Shown here: piece after piece, positions 1 through 33,454 of the stretch
How positions within the stretch are numbered: position 1 is the first letter of the stretch
Layout of the letters: each line of letters opens with the position of its first letter
DNA from: Norana najaformis
Lineage: Eukaryota > Annelida > Clitellata > Crassiclitellata > Hormogastridae
Direction of reading: 5' to 3'
DNA: 64,000 nt
NCBI GenBank assembly: GCA_964023275.1
Contig: OZ029921.1
Span: 32,056,230-32,120,229 of the forward strand
Made by a program: the position numbers and the translations under genes
The notes under the pieces: generated by a model
The model's database searches: none
What the model saw: only the letters and a program-made list of their open reading frames with translations
Told to the model about the DNA's origin: nothing

Positions 1-165
1 AATAAAATTAATACAATTGCTTAATGCTTAGAATTAAATTTAATAAAATTAATGTAATATAGTAATAGATTTTGTAGTGAGGTGTAAATGTGAATGCTAA
101 CTGTCTTTTGTTTGCAGTGGAAAAACAACAAAAAATAAATAAAAAATTGCAGTTTGTATTTACAG

Positions 166-354
166 AGTGAAGGAGAATTTTCATTTGTGATCGCAAGAGG
201 CTGCACTTATGAGGAGTTGGAGGTGTTCTTGTGCAACCACTTAATCTTTAAGAAATTGTGTTCTGCACAGTTTTTGTGGAGCTTCAGAGAATATTATGCC
301 AGCGTCATGGATTTGTGCCTGCCACGTGCTCGGCCTAGATTTCTTCTGGCATAA
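166..354 (+). CDS. probable terminal exon of an unrecognised plus-strand gene
   Basis: An acceptor (TTGTATTTACAG) ends at 165. The frame is then open for 62 codons and closes with TAA at 352-354. The exon would enter in phase 0. The peptide starts SEGEFSFVIARG and ends RPRFLLA; it has ordinary composition with several aromatic and charged residues and no low complexity. The following kilobases are T-rich, as expected for a long 3' UTR or intergenic DNA. Upstream exons would lie outside the window. I do not recognise the family and see no catalytic motif. A chance ORF is the main alternative. Confidence 0.4.
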   Translation, partial: SEGEFSFVIARGCTYEELEVFLCNHLIFKKLCSAQFLWSFREYYASVMDLCLPRARPRFLLA

Positions 355-1915
355 TCTGAAAGCTAGTATTTCTTAAATTCTTAATTTTGCTAGAGCATAA
401 ACTTTTGAAAAGTAATTCTCTGTTGATGTAATTATTGTAGTGTAATATATTATGTAAATTTCTGTTGCTTTTGTGTCAATCAGTCATTTGTGCCAAGTTG
501 TTTCAGTTGCTCACCTTTTTTCAAACAATCTGTCATAAATTCTGTGCTAAATGAGATTCTCTCATTATTCTCATTTAAGAGCTCTACTGAACTTTATTGA
601 AGTGTTGCCGAAATTTAATATTTATAAAATACAAAAGATGTTAAAATTTTATGAGTGTTGAAATCACTTTGGGATTTTCTAAATTGTTTAATAGTTTTTA
701 AATTTCTTCTGTGTAGGGGTGACTAGGATCATGATTTCCCCAGTATACTTGCAAGTTTGATTTGATTTTGTTGCGTGTATTCATTTAACTGAGGGATTTT
801 CCCTGTTTTGAGTTTGATTGCAGGATAGTCAGTTATTATTTTTTGTTTATTTGTCCTGTTTTTATTCGACAAGGTGTTTCACTTAGTGCTTACTGGCTAT
901 TTCTAGTTGCTGATTTTTTTAAAGTTGTGCTAAGGATAGACTCATAAAAGACTCACAAGTTTGTAGTGGTTCTGCATAAATTTTTTTTCGTTACTGTACA
1001 TAACATGCCTCATGTTTCTAAGCAGCAGTTGCATTATTTAGTGTAATGTACTAATTAATTATTACTACGACTGAGTAAAGGTTAGTTGGGAGTTGTAGAA
1101 ACCATTTGCAATTAACAACAGTCTTTTTTAAAAGTCAGTCTCCTTTGTAATTCTGTTAGAATCTCCTTGGGTCAGTTCTTGTCAATGTCGTTTGCTGTTT
1201 TTCAGTTGAAGTTGACCTTTAAATTTTCTGTCTTAGATATAGCTCTTGCAGTGTTAGTTGCTGTTGGTCAGTTTTGTGCTTGAATCTACAGAAATTGATT
1301 AGTTATTCTTGACGTCAGTTTCTGTTTTTCAGTTTAACTTAAATTTGTTGTCACTGGTCCGTTATTCATGGTGTTTTGAATTACGATTGCTCAGTTATTT
1401 TCAAGTCAGCTGTGATTGGTCATTGATTCTTGAATATGGCTGTCATTGGCCAGTTTGAGTGTAAGGCCTTGACTGGCTAACACAAGACTGATTTCTTGTA
1501 TTGGTCCATATTGTCCTAATCTACTAGCTTCTCGTCCAGGATACATTGGCCGAATTTCCAGAAGGTATAGTTTACTGAGAATATGATTAGATCTCGACGT
1601 ATTCGATCTCATTTTGGAATATATCGGCAGTGCTGGCGTTCAGATAAAATGGACAGTGAAAGCAAAGTTGAAGGAAGTATATGTGGTGTTCAGAAGATAT
1701 TTGCTTTGTTTCACCCTTCCAGTCTAATCGTCTTCTAGTATAGCTTCATTGGATTGCTGTCGTTACCATTTATGCGCTTCAGCGAAAGATCCTTCAACCT
1801 GGTTGACTTGCTTCTGTGCTCTTTTTAGATTCGTGTAACATTTGTTGCGTTAAATCACCTTTAAAATTGTTTGCAGTTGTTATTTGAGTTACACGTACAC
1901 TTGTCCACACCCTGT

Positions 1916-1960
1916 TGTCTGGTGTCAGCAGCCATCGTTTGTGTTTGCTGACACCAGACA
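1916..1960. repeat. perfect 15-bp inverted repeat
   Basis: TGTCTGGTGTCAGCA at 1916-1930 pairs perfectly with TGCTGACACCAGACA at 946-960 of the second kilobase (1946-1960). The loop is 15 nt. No flanking duplication or further terminal repeat is seen, so it is described only as a hairpin. Confidence 0.85.
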
Positions 1961-3115
1961 TATGTGATGCTATCGAAAAATTAGCCATATACCCACTGTC
2001 AGATATTTTTGTGAGCTTGTCATAAAAGCCACACTCATTTGCCTGTGTTTGTATGCTTCATTGGCAGAAAACATTTGACCACATTTTGTCTGGTGGTATT
2101 TTAAAGGGAGGTCTTATCTGTTGATGAGAAACTGGTTAAGTGTTTAGAAGAACATCTCATATTTTGTGATCAGAATCCCAGGATTATCACTTGTTTTTGG
2201 TGACCAGAGTGGCTGTATGACATAATTTTAGGTTGGTATTCATTGTGACCGAGCGGCTATCTCTTTTTCTTGCTATATCACGTCGGTAGATGCTATGGTT
2301 AAAATTTTTATGCACAATTTCCTCTGTTGCCAAGAGACGTTTGCGTTAATTTGATGACACAGGTTGAACAGCAAGACTTTCAGTGCCTCAAGACTTTTCA
2401 TTGAAGGATGTGAGAATTTTTCTGTGACTGTCTCGGGCCCTTGGGCCAAATAATTGGTTCTTCTTTCTTCTCAGTTGTGTAAGTTTGTGCAAGCACTTAT
2501 TCAGCTCTTTTCTTCTTGTGCTCGTTAATGAATGTAAAGACATCCATAACTTTTTTGTATTTTTTGTATTGGATATCTTTGAATATATATTGGATATATT
2601 GTATTTTTTGTATTGGATATCTTTAAGTGGATGTCTTTAGATGTAATCTTTTGCTAAGATGTAACTTTTCGTGCATTATCTCTGTTTCGGTTCTGTTCTT
2701 AATAACATTTAGCATCAGGGCCAGTGCAGAGAGCACCTGTGGTTAGTTTCCCTTGAAGAGTTGCTATATAAATTTCTAATTACAATTGCAAGCTCAGAGT
2801 TTCAAGCCTCGTTAAGAACTATTAATTACCACTTTTTGTTTCATGTGCTCTCAGATTTTATCAATAGTCTACTATTCTTCTATTCAACAACTGCTGAATT
2901 CATTTTTTAAGGAACTATTTGTGAATAAGTAAAATTTATTAATAATGATTTTCTAAACAAAAATGATTGTGATTTAAACTTGTGAATATAGAAAGACTAG
3001 CCATTGACAAGATGTAAGCCTGAGGTTCATTTTGTGAATTATTCATGATGTTAGTATGCATAATTAATTTATGAGTTTATAGTCTTGTCACAGTGGTCGG
3101 TTTCTTCACTAAGAT

Positions 3116-3146
3116 CTGATTAATTCAATGCCTGTGAATTAATCAG
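3116..3146. repeat. perfect 12-bp inverted repeat
   Basis: CTGATTAATTCA at 3116-3127 and TGAATTAATCAG at 3135-3146 are exact inverted copies around a 7-nt loop. Outside the stem, CACT (just upstream) and AGTG (just downstream) could pair again after an internal bulge. Confidence 0.85.
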
Positions 3147-3863
3147 ACGTAGTGAATCATGTTTCGAAAATTTAAGTGCTCAGTTATTGCAGAGACTTAA
3201 CGGAACAAGTTTCCTGTTTAGTAGTCATGAGCATTTACTTACCAGCTATTATGATTATAATGTAGTATAATTATTATTATTACATTAATATTTTTCTTAT
3301 TATAACGTTATTATTTTATAGCATTATTATTATTGTTACATTTTTTTTTCTTATTATAGTATTATTATTTGTAGCGGTATTATTTTTTATTACTGTTATG
3401 TTATTCGGCCAAGTTGATTACAGTTGGGATGTTCTAATGGATCATCTGGGTGTATGTGGGTGTATCTGGAGAAAGGCTGGTGTTGTATGGGGTGTTCTTC
3501 GTGCTCTGTGTGATTTCTGTGTTTGTCCATTGTTTTCCATTGTCCTGCAGTAATGTTTCAGAATGTAACTTCAAAATTAAAGTGATAAAACGTAAATGCT
3601 TACAAGAATGCAAGAGTCCTTCCATTTTTATTTGACTCCTGAATTTAGTTTTATCTTTTTAAAGATGCAGAATGATGTTTATCTGAATGTGGATGGCTTC
3701 CTAAATATAGGCGACCATTTCCTTCCAGTACCTTAAAAGTTGGCAGGCATTAATTCTGATTACTCCCCTACATTATGTCAGTCTGAGTAAGGTTAACAAA
3801 GGTCAAGTTGAGTCTTGTTAAGAGATATGAACTGAAGTAAATATAAACAGATGTATTACTACA

Positions 3864-3978
<115 letters not shown>

Positions 3979-4494
3979 CCTATTTTTTTCTGAAAGTTCT
4001 GTTGTACTTTAATTTTATTAATCAGTGATAGATGTTCTGCTTTTCTTTGGCTCTAGTATTTTTGTGCCAGTTGTTATTTTTCTAAGACAGAGTTTCTGAG
4101 TTTAGCTGCTTCTTGTTCAGCGTGATCCATCTTACCTATTGCTGAATTACGAAATGACTCATGTTTTCGTTAAATTCAAATGTTGAGATGGCACTTTCAG
4201 GAATTTGTGTTACAGGTGGCTGGCAGCTTAGCATTTTCTTTTACTTCTGCTTTGGACCTTTGTTTCCTGGTTAATTGTCAACTGGTGGGAAACGACTGTT
4301 CTGCTGTTCAGCTGCTCTTAAGTCGTTCTGTACTTCAGCTGTCTACATCCTTGAACTCCAGAACCATGACTCAGAGGGCTGTTGTTGTTAGGGGAATATA
4401 ATCTTTGAATAATTACTTACCTTGTCTTACCCTATTTTAAGAATATGTAACCAAAAGCAGTTAGCTGATTGTTATTTGTTGAACCCTTCAGCAA

Positions 4495-4975
4495 TGGTTT
4501 TAGTTTTTGCCAACCGGCCTATCTTCATCAGTTACAGATTTACAGTCCAACCACTCAGTTCAACTTTTCTGCCCTTGCACTACTCGCCACTCCTTTCATC
4601 TCATCCTTAAAATTTGAAAATCACTTCGAAGCCATAGCTGCTCCAACCTGCTGGAAGAAATTCCCGCCATAATTACGACAGTTATCTGATCCATCCTACG
4701 AACTCACCAGTGCTTCACTCATTGGTATCTCTGTACAGGTCTTTCGCTCAAAACTGAAAACGCCACCACAAATCCTAACCTGATTCCTACTCTTCTTCTT
4801 TTCTGTCTCAGCTCCAGTTCCAAACATCGTCCACTGTAGTGTCTGACTGTCTGCCTGACTGACTGATCCGTGACTCTTGACCTGGAACCAGATCTGACCT
4901 TTCCTGCCTATCGATTGTTTTGACTGAGCGTCTGTGAATAAGCTGGTTCCCACAACTTGGCTTTTTTGAGCACAT
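4495..4975 (+). mobile_element. 5'-truncated LINE tail, family D
   Basis: Degenerate copy of a repeat seen about a dozen times here. On the plus strand it carries remnants of a LINE C-terminal tail (AAPT-WKKFPP-like after frameshifts) and the shared non-coding end AATAAGCTGGTTCCC. It matches the better copy at 13030-13535 in the same order. Stops and frameshifts show it is dead. ORFs on the opposite strand here are shadows. Confidence 0.65.
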
Positions 4976-6084
4976 TAGAAATCTCAACTTTACAATTATG
5001 ATTTGTTTATTTTGACTTTGCTGTTATTATGATTGTTTTAAAAATATTCCCTATATATGTTACAGTGTTATTATAATTAATATATTTAATTGCTTTAAAT
5101 TATGCCCATTGATTTGCAGCAAATTTATTAGGCAGAGTTTATTGAAATTGCATTAAAATGATCCCCATTGTTTGCTGTTTATTTAGGTGTAATTATTTAA
5201 TTGCTTAGTTTAAGTGCCATTAATTAAATTGTATTGATTAAAAAATTCTTTTTGCTCAGTTTTATGTATATAATTAGTTAATAAGGGTCTAAAACGTGTT
5301 TGTGTGTGTGTGAGAGAGAGACAGAGAGAGAGAGAGAAATGTGCTTATTTAAAAATGTAGTTATTCCTATAAAATCATGTGCCAAAGCATTCATTACTGA
5401 TCGTGCAGAAAAGGTTAGTTATAGTTGGTGGTGACGACGACGATCATGTATGAATTACGTTGCACTGCCTGCTAGTATGGTGTACACAAAGTGCAACGAA
5501 GTCTGAGACCGAACTTTTCTAACTTATATTGATCATTGACTCTGGTTTAAACTCTGGTTTGGCTTGGAAGTGACCATCATTTGGCACCTTTTGTGCTAAT
5601 GAAAAGCCACTGTAGAAATCTGTAGATTTGATTAGATTCAATCGTGCATCATACATGCGTTCATTACTGAAGTTCAAAGTTTAACTGTTTTTCCTCAGTT
5701 GATATCTTTTATGTTTTGCTGTAAAAGTCTTTGTGTGATGTCTTTTACAAGGCATTTATTCCAATTGTGACTGGCCTCGACTTTTATGCAGTTTTTGAAG
5801 TGAAAGACTTACATAGCAGTTTCAATCATGATTTGATTGTGAGCTCACTTTTTGAATTAATAAGAAGTCTGTTTTCGGGGATTCAGTGTATTGGTTTTTG
5901 ATGGCCAGTGGTGATCTCCTCGTCTTTGATCCTGTCACAGTGAAATATTTTTATTACCATTATTATTTTTTTTACCTAAGGTATATATGTTTGTTTACGA
6001 TTACAAATACCTGCCACTGGATGACTCTTCTAGTTCTCAGTGAATTGTTTTGCTTGTTGAAATACTTTTGTTCTTATTGATATT

Positions 6085-6165
6085 TAGCATCATTTAGGCT
6101 AGCATATACAGCGCTACAATGAGGTACTGAAAGGCGCTAAAGCAAATGTCTAGATAAGTAACAAA
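6085..6165 (+). repeat. short interspersed repeat, family F
   Basis: The core ACAGCGCTACAATGAGGTAC followed by GAAAGGCGCTAAAGCAAATG recurs in diverged form at 37481-37560, 42662-42745 and 46306-46368. Each copy has GGCAGCGC, GAGGTA and AAAAGGCGC in the same order. Origin unknown. Confidence 0.6.
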
Positions 6166-6716
6166 AGCCTTAAATGATTCCTGCAAATTGGGTCTCGCCT
6201 AAGTATTTTAAAATACCAGTACGCCTGCAGCTGGAGTGTATTAAATGAGTTGCTTACTACTGTTTAAAGTCAAAGGTTGTTTGGGATAATTCTGAAATGA
6301 GTTGCGTATTTTTGTGTCTAAGGTGAAGTTAGAAACCCACTGCAGGCTGAAGGTTTTGGCTGTAGAGTTAATCTATGAGTCAGCCGTAGACATTGTTTTG
6401 AACTCGTGGTAAAAATCTGACTCATGAGAGAGGGCAGACATGCCGTCTAAATGTACCATTGTAATTAAAATTGGCTTTTCCCATTACTGCTCACCATAAT
6501 AACTAAATTAATAATATTTCTGGTTTGGTTAATGATTTAATGAAAAATTTTGCAGTTTATTATTCTTATGATTGGATTGTGGGAGTATTAACATTTAGAA
6601 ATGTCTGCAGTTTGTCTGAACACAAATGCAGTCATTTTTTTACCACACCTGAACAAGGAAAACAGCAGAAGGTAAATCGTGTACACGTAGGCCCCTGACT
6701 CTGCATTAGGAGGCAT

Positions 6717-6820
6717 GGTAATTTTTTCCAACATAGATTGCCAGATGTGGTAATTTCCTTTAGATTGGGTAATTACCTTCTTGTATTGTTTACAATTTAT
6801 GGTAATTACCTGATGGTAAT
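6717..6820. repeat. cluster of five GGTAATT words
   Basis: GGTAATT occurs near 6717, 6749, 6768, 6801 and 6814; two occurrences are the full palindrome GGTAATTACC. Spacing is irregular, so this is not a simple tandem repeat. A role as a binding-site cluster is only a guess. Confidence 0.5.
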
Positions 6821-7499
6821 TGGCATCCAACACTTGCTTTCAATTGTGGAGTGATTGGATATTGATTTTTGAAATTTACTTAGGCTGCTGATTGTCAGCT
6901 CATTGTTAAACAGTTCAGTATTCTCATTTGTGTTACAATGTAATAATTTGCTGTAACACCTTTACAGCTTATGTGTGGACTTGAAAAGCATACCTAACTA
7001 CAGTGTGTGTACATATATTAACTGGTTTACTAAGAGTTTTTGCTATTACAATGTATCGGTTTACTGCTGTAATGCTACAATGTTTGTAACAGTTTTCTAG
7101 TGTACTCATGTGTTGCAAAACAGTTTTGACTGTTTTCTTTTACTCGTTTGTAGGTTAATGATTGTTGGTGAAGCTACTCGGATCTTGTGACACTGTATAA
7201 TGTGATGATGTAACTTGTGGTAAATTTTCACAGAGTGATGACAGTAAACGATGTTATTATCTGTAGATGTGTTGGATTCAATGAAATTTGAGGTTCAGTT
7301 GTTTTCGTACCTTGTTAAAGAAGGGCTCCCCCCATGATAACCACTTTTCGTTGGACCCACGCTGGGCCCATGGGTGACCACGTTTCCACCATTGGTCAGT
7401 GTGGGCCTGCTATTGGCTCAATGAACGTGTCCGTGTGAGCCGGCTCACTTTGAGTCACCCGCACAAAAACCCAGGTCACTGCGTGTGAGAATCAAATAA

Positions 7500-8165
7500 G
7501 TTTAATTGTAATGACGAAGCTTTGTATAGCACTTCAAGGAGAGAGCTACTTCAAGGGTGCTCTACAGCGTCATTTGTCAGCGGAAGTTCTAGGAGTTAAA
7601 GAATTTCGACTTTTTTGGGAGCGTGAATAGTGGGAGAATCACTTTAAACGGAGGAGAAGATCGAGGTACGAGCGGATTTTCCAGAGAATAACATTTGGAA
7701 TATGTCCGCAGTGAATGACAGAATGTCGAAAGTGTGATTCTGTGCGAAGTAGACTACTGGAAAGAAAAGGGGGATGTCTTTCGAGAGTTCGTTCCAAGGA
7801 GCTGGCGCCGCCTAGGTTAAGGAAACGTTGCAAACATCGAGACAGAAGATGGCGGCCGAGATAGAGAAAGATAAGAGGATGGTAGGACTAGATCTGGACG
7901 ACTGGATAGGATAGTAAGCAGCTAGCGAATGTAAGAGGGTGAGAAGTTTGACTGTTTAAGGACGCATCGTGGGTAAGAGATAGTTTTACTGGATGCGCGG
8001 ATGGACCTTGAGCCAGTGAAGTTATACGAGCGTTGGGGTAGGGGTCATCTGGTGGTGTTTTGGAGTTTTGGGTACAGCACCGGCAAGAGGGCTCTGGATT
8101 GTTTAAAGACTGTTGGTACGCAGTAATTTTATCCACCGGACGACTGAAGAAGCTTAATGTCGTTA
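7500..8165 (-). mobile_element. degenerate LINE 3' part, minus strand
   Basis: Read on the minus strand, broken frames give typical non-LTR retrotransposon C-terminal tail pieces: an AAPAPWNEL stretch (compare the usual APLLWNKLP), preceded by a QSRALLPVL-like stretch and GSRSI-type segment matching the copy at 44132-44835. It ends towards low coordinates in GCTATACAAAGC-type sequence. Frameshifts and stops are frequent. The 138-residue ORF at 7888-8304 is a chance frame through this remnant. Confidence 0.6.
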
Positions 8166-8442
8166 GGCCTATCTTCGTTCCTACCTTTCTTTTTTTCTTC
8201 GAACCTTTCTGCTTTCCTTCAGTCCTGCCAGTCTGTTTTTGCGCACGCAGTAACCTCAGCGGCAAATGAAGGCCAATGAAAACAGACCCGTTTAACCATA
8301 ACAACTCTTTCCGCTCTCCACCCCAACCTCTCGCCCCCTCACTCGTTTTGCCCTAACCCTTCTCCGCCTCACAGCTTATTATGTGTTAATCCCCAGTGAA
8401 CTCCGCTAGCTACAGGGCACGGGACCCTACTAATCGTGTTGT

Positions 8443-8520
8443 ATATGTATGTATATATATGTACAGATATGTGTATATATGTGCGTATATATATATGTGT
8501 ATATATATGTACATATATGT
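8443..8520. repeat. TATG/TATA microsatellite
   Basis: Imperfect repeats of TATATG and GTATAT. Confidence 0.8.
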
Positions 8521-8828
8521 GTCATACGAGCCTGTGCAAACACTTAATCATGCAGCCAAAGTCGTTTGTATGCTCGTTCAAGATTAACCTATATATACAT
8601 ATAAAGTATAATTATAATGTATATAATTAAATAATTTTCATCCTCAGATCTTTCAAAACATGAAGGCGTAAAAGCGGATGTTAGTTACTGATCGAAATGG
8701 TGGACCTAAACCTTGTTGACAATTTTGGAAAGAGGCGATAGTTCGTCCGCATACTAATCTGTATACAAGGGGCTAAACAGGGTAAAACCCGGTAGGAAAC
8801 GAACTTGGAATGACTATTAGTCTTCCGC

Positions 8829-8865
8829 TCTCTCTCTGTCCCTGTCCCTCCCTCCCTCTCTCCCC

Positions 8866-8903
<38 letters not shown>

Positions 8904-8940
8904 GTCCCCTCCCCTCTCTCTCTGTCTCTGTCTCTCTCGT
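8829..8940. repeat. CT-rich microsatellite
   Basis: Polypyrimidine run of TCTC and CCCT words; ORFs rich in Ser-Leu or Arg-Glu across it are repeat artefacts. Confidence 0.85.
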
Positions 8941-9060
8941 AAACTCGAAATTTCTACAGCGCCCACCCAACAAGAGCTATGTCGCGGGAACCAGCTTATT
9001 CACAGGCGCTCAGTCAAACAAAATCGGTAGGCATCTAGGCAGAAAGGGTCAGTTTCGAAT
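8935..9060 (-). mobile_element. LINE 3' end fragment, family D
   Basis: Contains TTTCTACAGCGCCC and GGGAACCAGCTTATTCACAG, the reverse complement of the non-coding 3' end seen in family D copies. Only the extreme 3' end remains. Confidence 0.7.
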
Positions 9061-9903
9061 ATGGTACTTGGTGGACACTTAAGATCAGCTCTTCTTTCTA
9101 CGAACATCGTTTTAATTGCTGTTATTTTACAACCGAATTGGGCTGTGCACCAACTGCGTAACAACGACCGTTGCTACAGAGAAAGCGAGACGTTAGCTGG
9201 CGTTAGAATTCACTGCGAAGTGCGAACCGTCTCTGTATCAGTAGCCAAGTCACGAAGGAAATCCATAAATCCACGCAGGATGCTTATTGATCTTTAATGC
9301 CTAATTAAAATGTTGGTTACAGAAGTGCAATAAATTCCCGCCCGAGTCCTTAAAGCGTCTTTAGCGAAGCGGCTTTCGAGTTTCTTTGCAGTCGATAAAG
9401 CAAGCATTCTTATTCTCGCATAACATGACTAACAGCAAGCTTATAGCACTTGTAGCAGTTAACTTCTTGTCCATGTAATGGCAATGCTGCTTCGACCGAT
9501 TGCGTCCAAGTCGTATCCGCGTATTCTGCAGGATTTTCTGTTGGCCAACTTGACTAATTTATATCCGTATCTCTAGGAACACAATGCATGATGATAAATT
9601 ATAGATAACATGTCCAGAGCTGATGGTTGAATCGACGCTTCCCCATCAGGGGTCGCAAGATGCACCACCCCTTAACCTTTGCCCCAAAACCTCTACCATA
9701 TTGCTAGAACTTTCTACGATAATAATATCGTAGAAAGTTCTTAGAACTTCCTACCATAATGATTAACTACCCGTTTAAACCTCTGCTTCCGCGCTGTTCA
9801 GATGTACAGTACATACATCATTAAGTTGGCCTAGTTTTAACGGATGCTAAGAGTTAATTATTGTGCGCGTAATGGAACAACAGAGGCTGTTCCTAAGATG
9901 GCG
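9061..9903. other. downstream flank of the 9904 gene
   Basis: No coding region supported. It should include the 3' UTR of the minus-strand gene ending at 9904. I found no canonical AATAAA on the minus strand in the first 400 bases. A perfect hairpin lies at 9706-9741. Confidence 0.5.
9706..9741. repeat. perfect 15-bp hairpin, 6-nt loop
   Basis: AGAACTTTCTACGAT at 9706-9720 and ATCGTAGAAAGTTCT at 9727-9741 are exact inverted copies around AATAAT. It lies 160-200 bp past the stop codon of the minus-strand gene, so it may be in its 3' UTR. Confidence 0.9.
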
Positions 9904-31511
<21,608 letters not shown>

Positions 31512-31562
31512 CTGCATGTACAGAATCTAATATAATTTGCATATAATTTTAGAAATTTTAAC

Positions 31563-31870
31563 TATAATATATGATAAAAAGTTATATTATGACAGCCATA
31601 ATATAACTATATATTAACATATAATATACACGATACATACACGCATATAAATATACAGTATATTCTTACACAGAGTTACTATTATGACGGACAGCCAGCA
31701 TATAATACATATGACATATACATGCATATAAATATACAGTATATTCTTACACAGAGTTACTATTATGACGGACAGCCAGCATATAATATATATGATATAT
31801 ACAAGCATATAAATATACAGTATATCCTTACATAGAGTTTCTATTATGACAGCCTCAGACTATAATTATA
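31563..31870. repeat. 81-bp tandem repeat
   Basis: GCATATAAATATACAGTATA starts at 31643, 31724 and 31805, a period of exactly 81 bp. The first two copies are nearly identical over ACACAGAGTTACTATTATGA; a diverged copy precedes them. Confidence 0.9.
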
Positions 31871-32424
31871 CGACAAATGAAAGTTTCTGATATATGGTCC
31901 ATTGTATACACGTGAGTCTCCGTAACGCATCGGCCGAAGGTCGTGTTACGTATGCTTGATGTGTGCGTGTGTGTGTGTTGCGTGTGTGTGTGCGTGCGTG
32001 TGTGCGTGTGTGTAGGTCTGCGTGCGTGTGTGTATTCTAATGATATTCAATGATGAGATGGACATCAGTCTGCACTAGTAATATATTTCGTTGCACTTCG
32101 TTGACTGACAGCAAAACATCTGTTTGAAACAAATCCAAAGCGCAGACGCTCGCATGATACTAGTCACGTGATCCTTGGTAGGCTTGCACGCGCCACTTAT
32201 CGACTGAACTACCAGCTACGTCAGTGTATGTATCAGTGTATGTATGTATATCCTATATATACTGTATGTATGTAAATGATTATTTATATAGCGCCTTTTA
32301 AAGGCGCTGGGACATGACGACCACACAGATCTAAAACGTAGCCGAAAATGAGGTGAGAAAATGGTAGTCGACAATTACGAGGTTCTGGTAGTTAATCCAT
32401 TACAACTCTCAGGTGAGGCAAATT
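31871..32424. other. non-coding stretch
   Basis: GT microsatellite at 31955-32034 and a TTTATATAGCGCCTTTTAAAG repeat at 32277-32297; no gene. Confidence 0.5.
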
Positions 32425-32690
32425 GTAAACGCATGCGTTTTTCTATAGCGACCGTATGGCCTCGACCTCGCTCAATTTTCAATGAATTTATCGGGGGAGA
32501 GCCTTCACCACCGCTGCCCGTTTAAATGTGGGCCACGTCATTTAAGGTTCCCCTGCAGGGTCCCTGCTTTTCTGAGATTCAAATCTCTGAAATAAGGCAT
32601 GGTACGATCGGGTTGCGAAGCGGCGTCCTCACACGCAGAGGCGCGTTGGCGTACGATTCAACCAATGTAGCTAACTAGGCCAGCATGAAA
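32425..32690 (-). mobile_element. SINE family C, most complete minus copy
   Basis: Minus-sense order: head with GCCTAGTTAGCTACATTGGT, then ACGCCAACGCGCCTCTGCGT, GAGATTTGAATCTCAG, then GGCCCACATTTAAACGGGCA, AAATTCATTGAAAATTGAGC, and the end GGCCATACGGTCGCTATAGA. The GAGATTTGAATCTC block resembles a weak B box, suggesting tRNA ancestry. Confidence 0.8.
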
Positions 32691-32694
32691 CGCT

Positions 32695-32870
32695 ATAAGG
32701 TAAGGTAAGGTAAGCACTGTATGGAAGGGTAGGACAGGGTAGTGTACGCTAGGAAAGGGTAGGCAAGATAGGATAAAGTAGGGCGGGGTAGGGTATTGTA
32801 GGCTAGGACAGGATAGGACAGGATAGGATAGGATAGGATAAAGTAAGGTAGGAAACGGTAGAGTATGGTA
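32695..32870. repeat. degenerate GGTAA/GGATA pentamer repeat
   Basis: Pentamers such as AGGTA, GGATA and GGGTA. A similar block is at 34070-34260. Confidence 0.85.
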
Positions 32871-32899
32871 AGGCTTTGATATTGCCTTTGTGTAGCCTT

Positions 32900-33133
32900 T
32901 ACTAGGCAGTGCCAACTTTGCGAAGTGCAGTGGACCAGCAGTTAAATTCGCTGAACACCTGCATCACTTATTGTACCAAGATACACACATTCAAGTCACG
33001 ACTCAAGACATATCTTTTTAGGATATCTTATGACTGCAGTTGATTTTTGAACCCTTGTACAGCGCCCTTTTCTTCGGCCTCGGCTGTGCTACGGCGCTAT
33101 ATAAATTGTCTTATTATTATTATTATTATTATT
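32900..33133 (+). mobile_element. LINE C-terminal tail with TTA tail, third family
   Basis: Frame near 32985-33048 reads FKSRLKTYLFRISYDCS then stop, typical of a non-LTR ORF2 end. The non-coding end is TACGGCGCTATATAAATTG followed by (TTA)7, the 3' simple tail. Upstream is degenerate. Confidence 0.75.
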
Positions 33134-33139
33134 ATAGAT

Positions 33140-33180
33140 GCAGACAGACAGACATACAGACAGACATACAGACAGACACA
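33140..33180. repeat. CAGA microsatellite
   Basis: CAGACAGA and CATACAGA units. Confidence 0.9.
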
Positions 33181-33454
33181 TCTAATGAAGTTTCATGCAG
33201 TTGTTGTGAAAGCATACCTGTTTGCGCGATGCCTGTGATGACATATGGAATGCTAAACATGCCATTGCTGATTGCGAAACGGGGCAAAAAGGCGCCACCT
33301 GGCGAAGCATTCGAAAGCACCGACCCATAGTACGAGCCGAAGAGATCACGTGACTCTGACATCTACACATGGCATACAACATTTCGACTTACATGATGTA
33401 AAGTAATGTAATGCATTGTAAGGAACTGTAAGCATGGGGAGGGGTCGACCCTGT

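Larger units (their letters stand above)
4976..7495. other. AT-rich non-coding stretch
   Basis: No supported gene. It holds a short GT/GA microsatellite at about 5300-5335, a family F repeat at 6085-6165 and a cluster of GGTAATT words at 6717-6820. The end (7320-7490) becomes GC-richer with words such as GCTGGGCCCATGGGTGACCA, which I could not assign. Confidence 0.55.

Noticed and set aside
7888-8304. 138-residue minus-strand ORF as a gene
   Set aside because: It runs through a LINE remnant in a frame other than the one with retrotransposon similarity, and has no splice signals.
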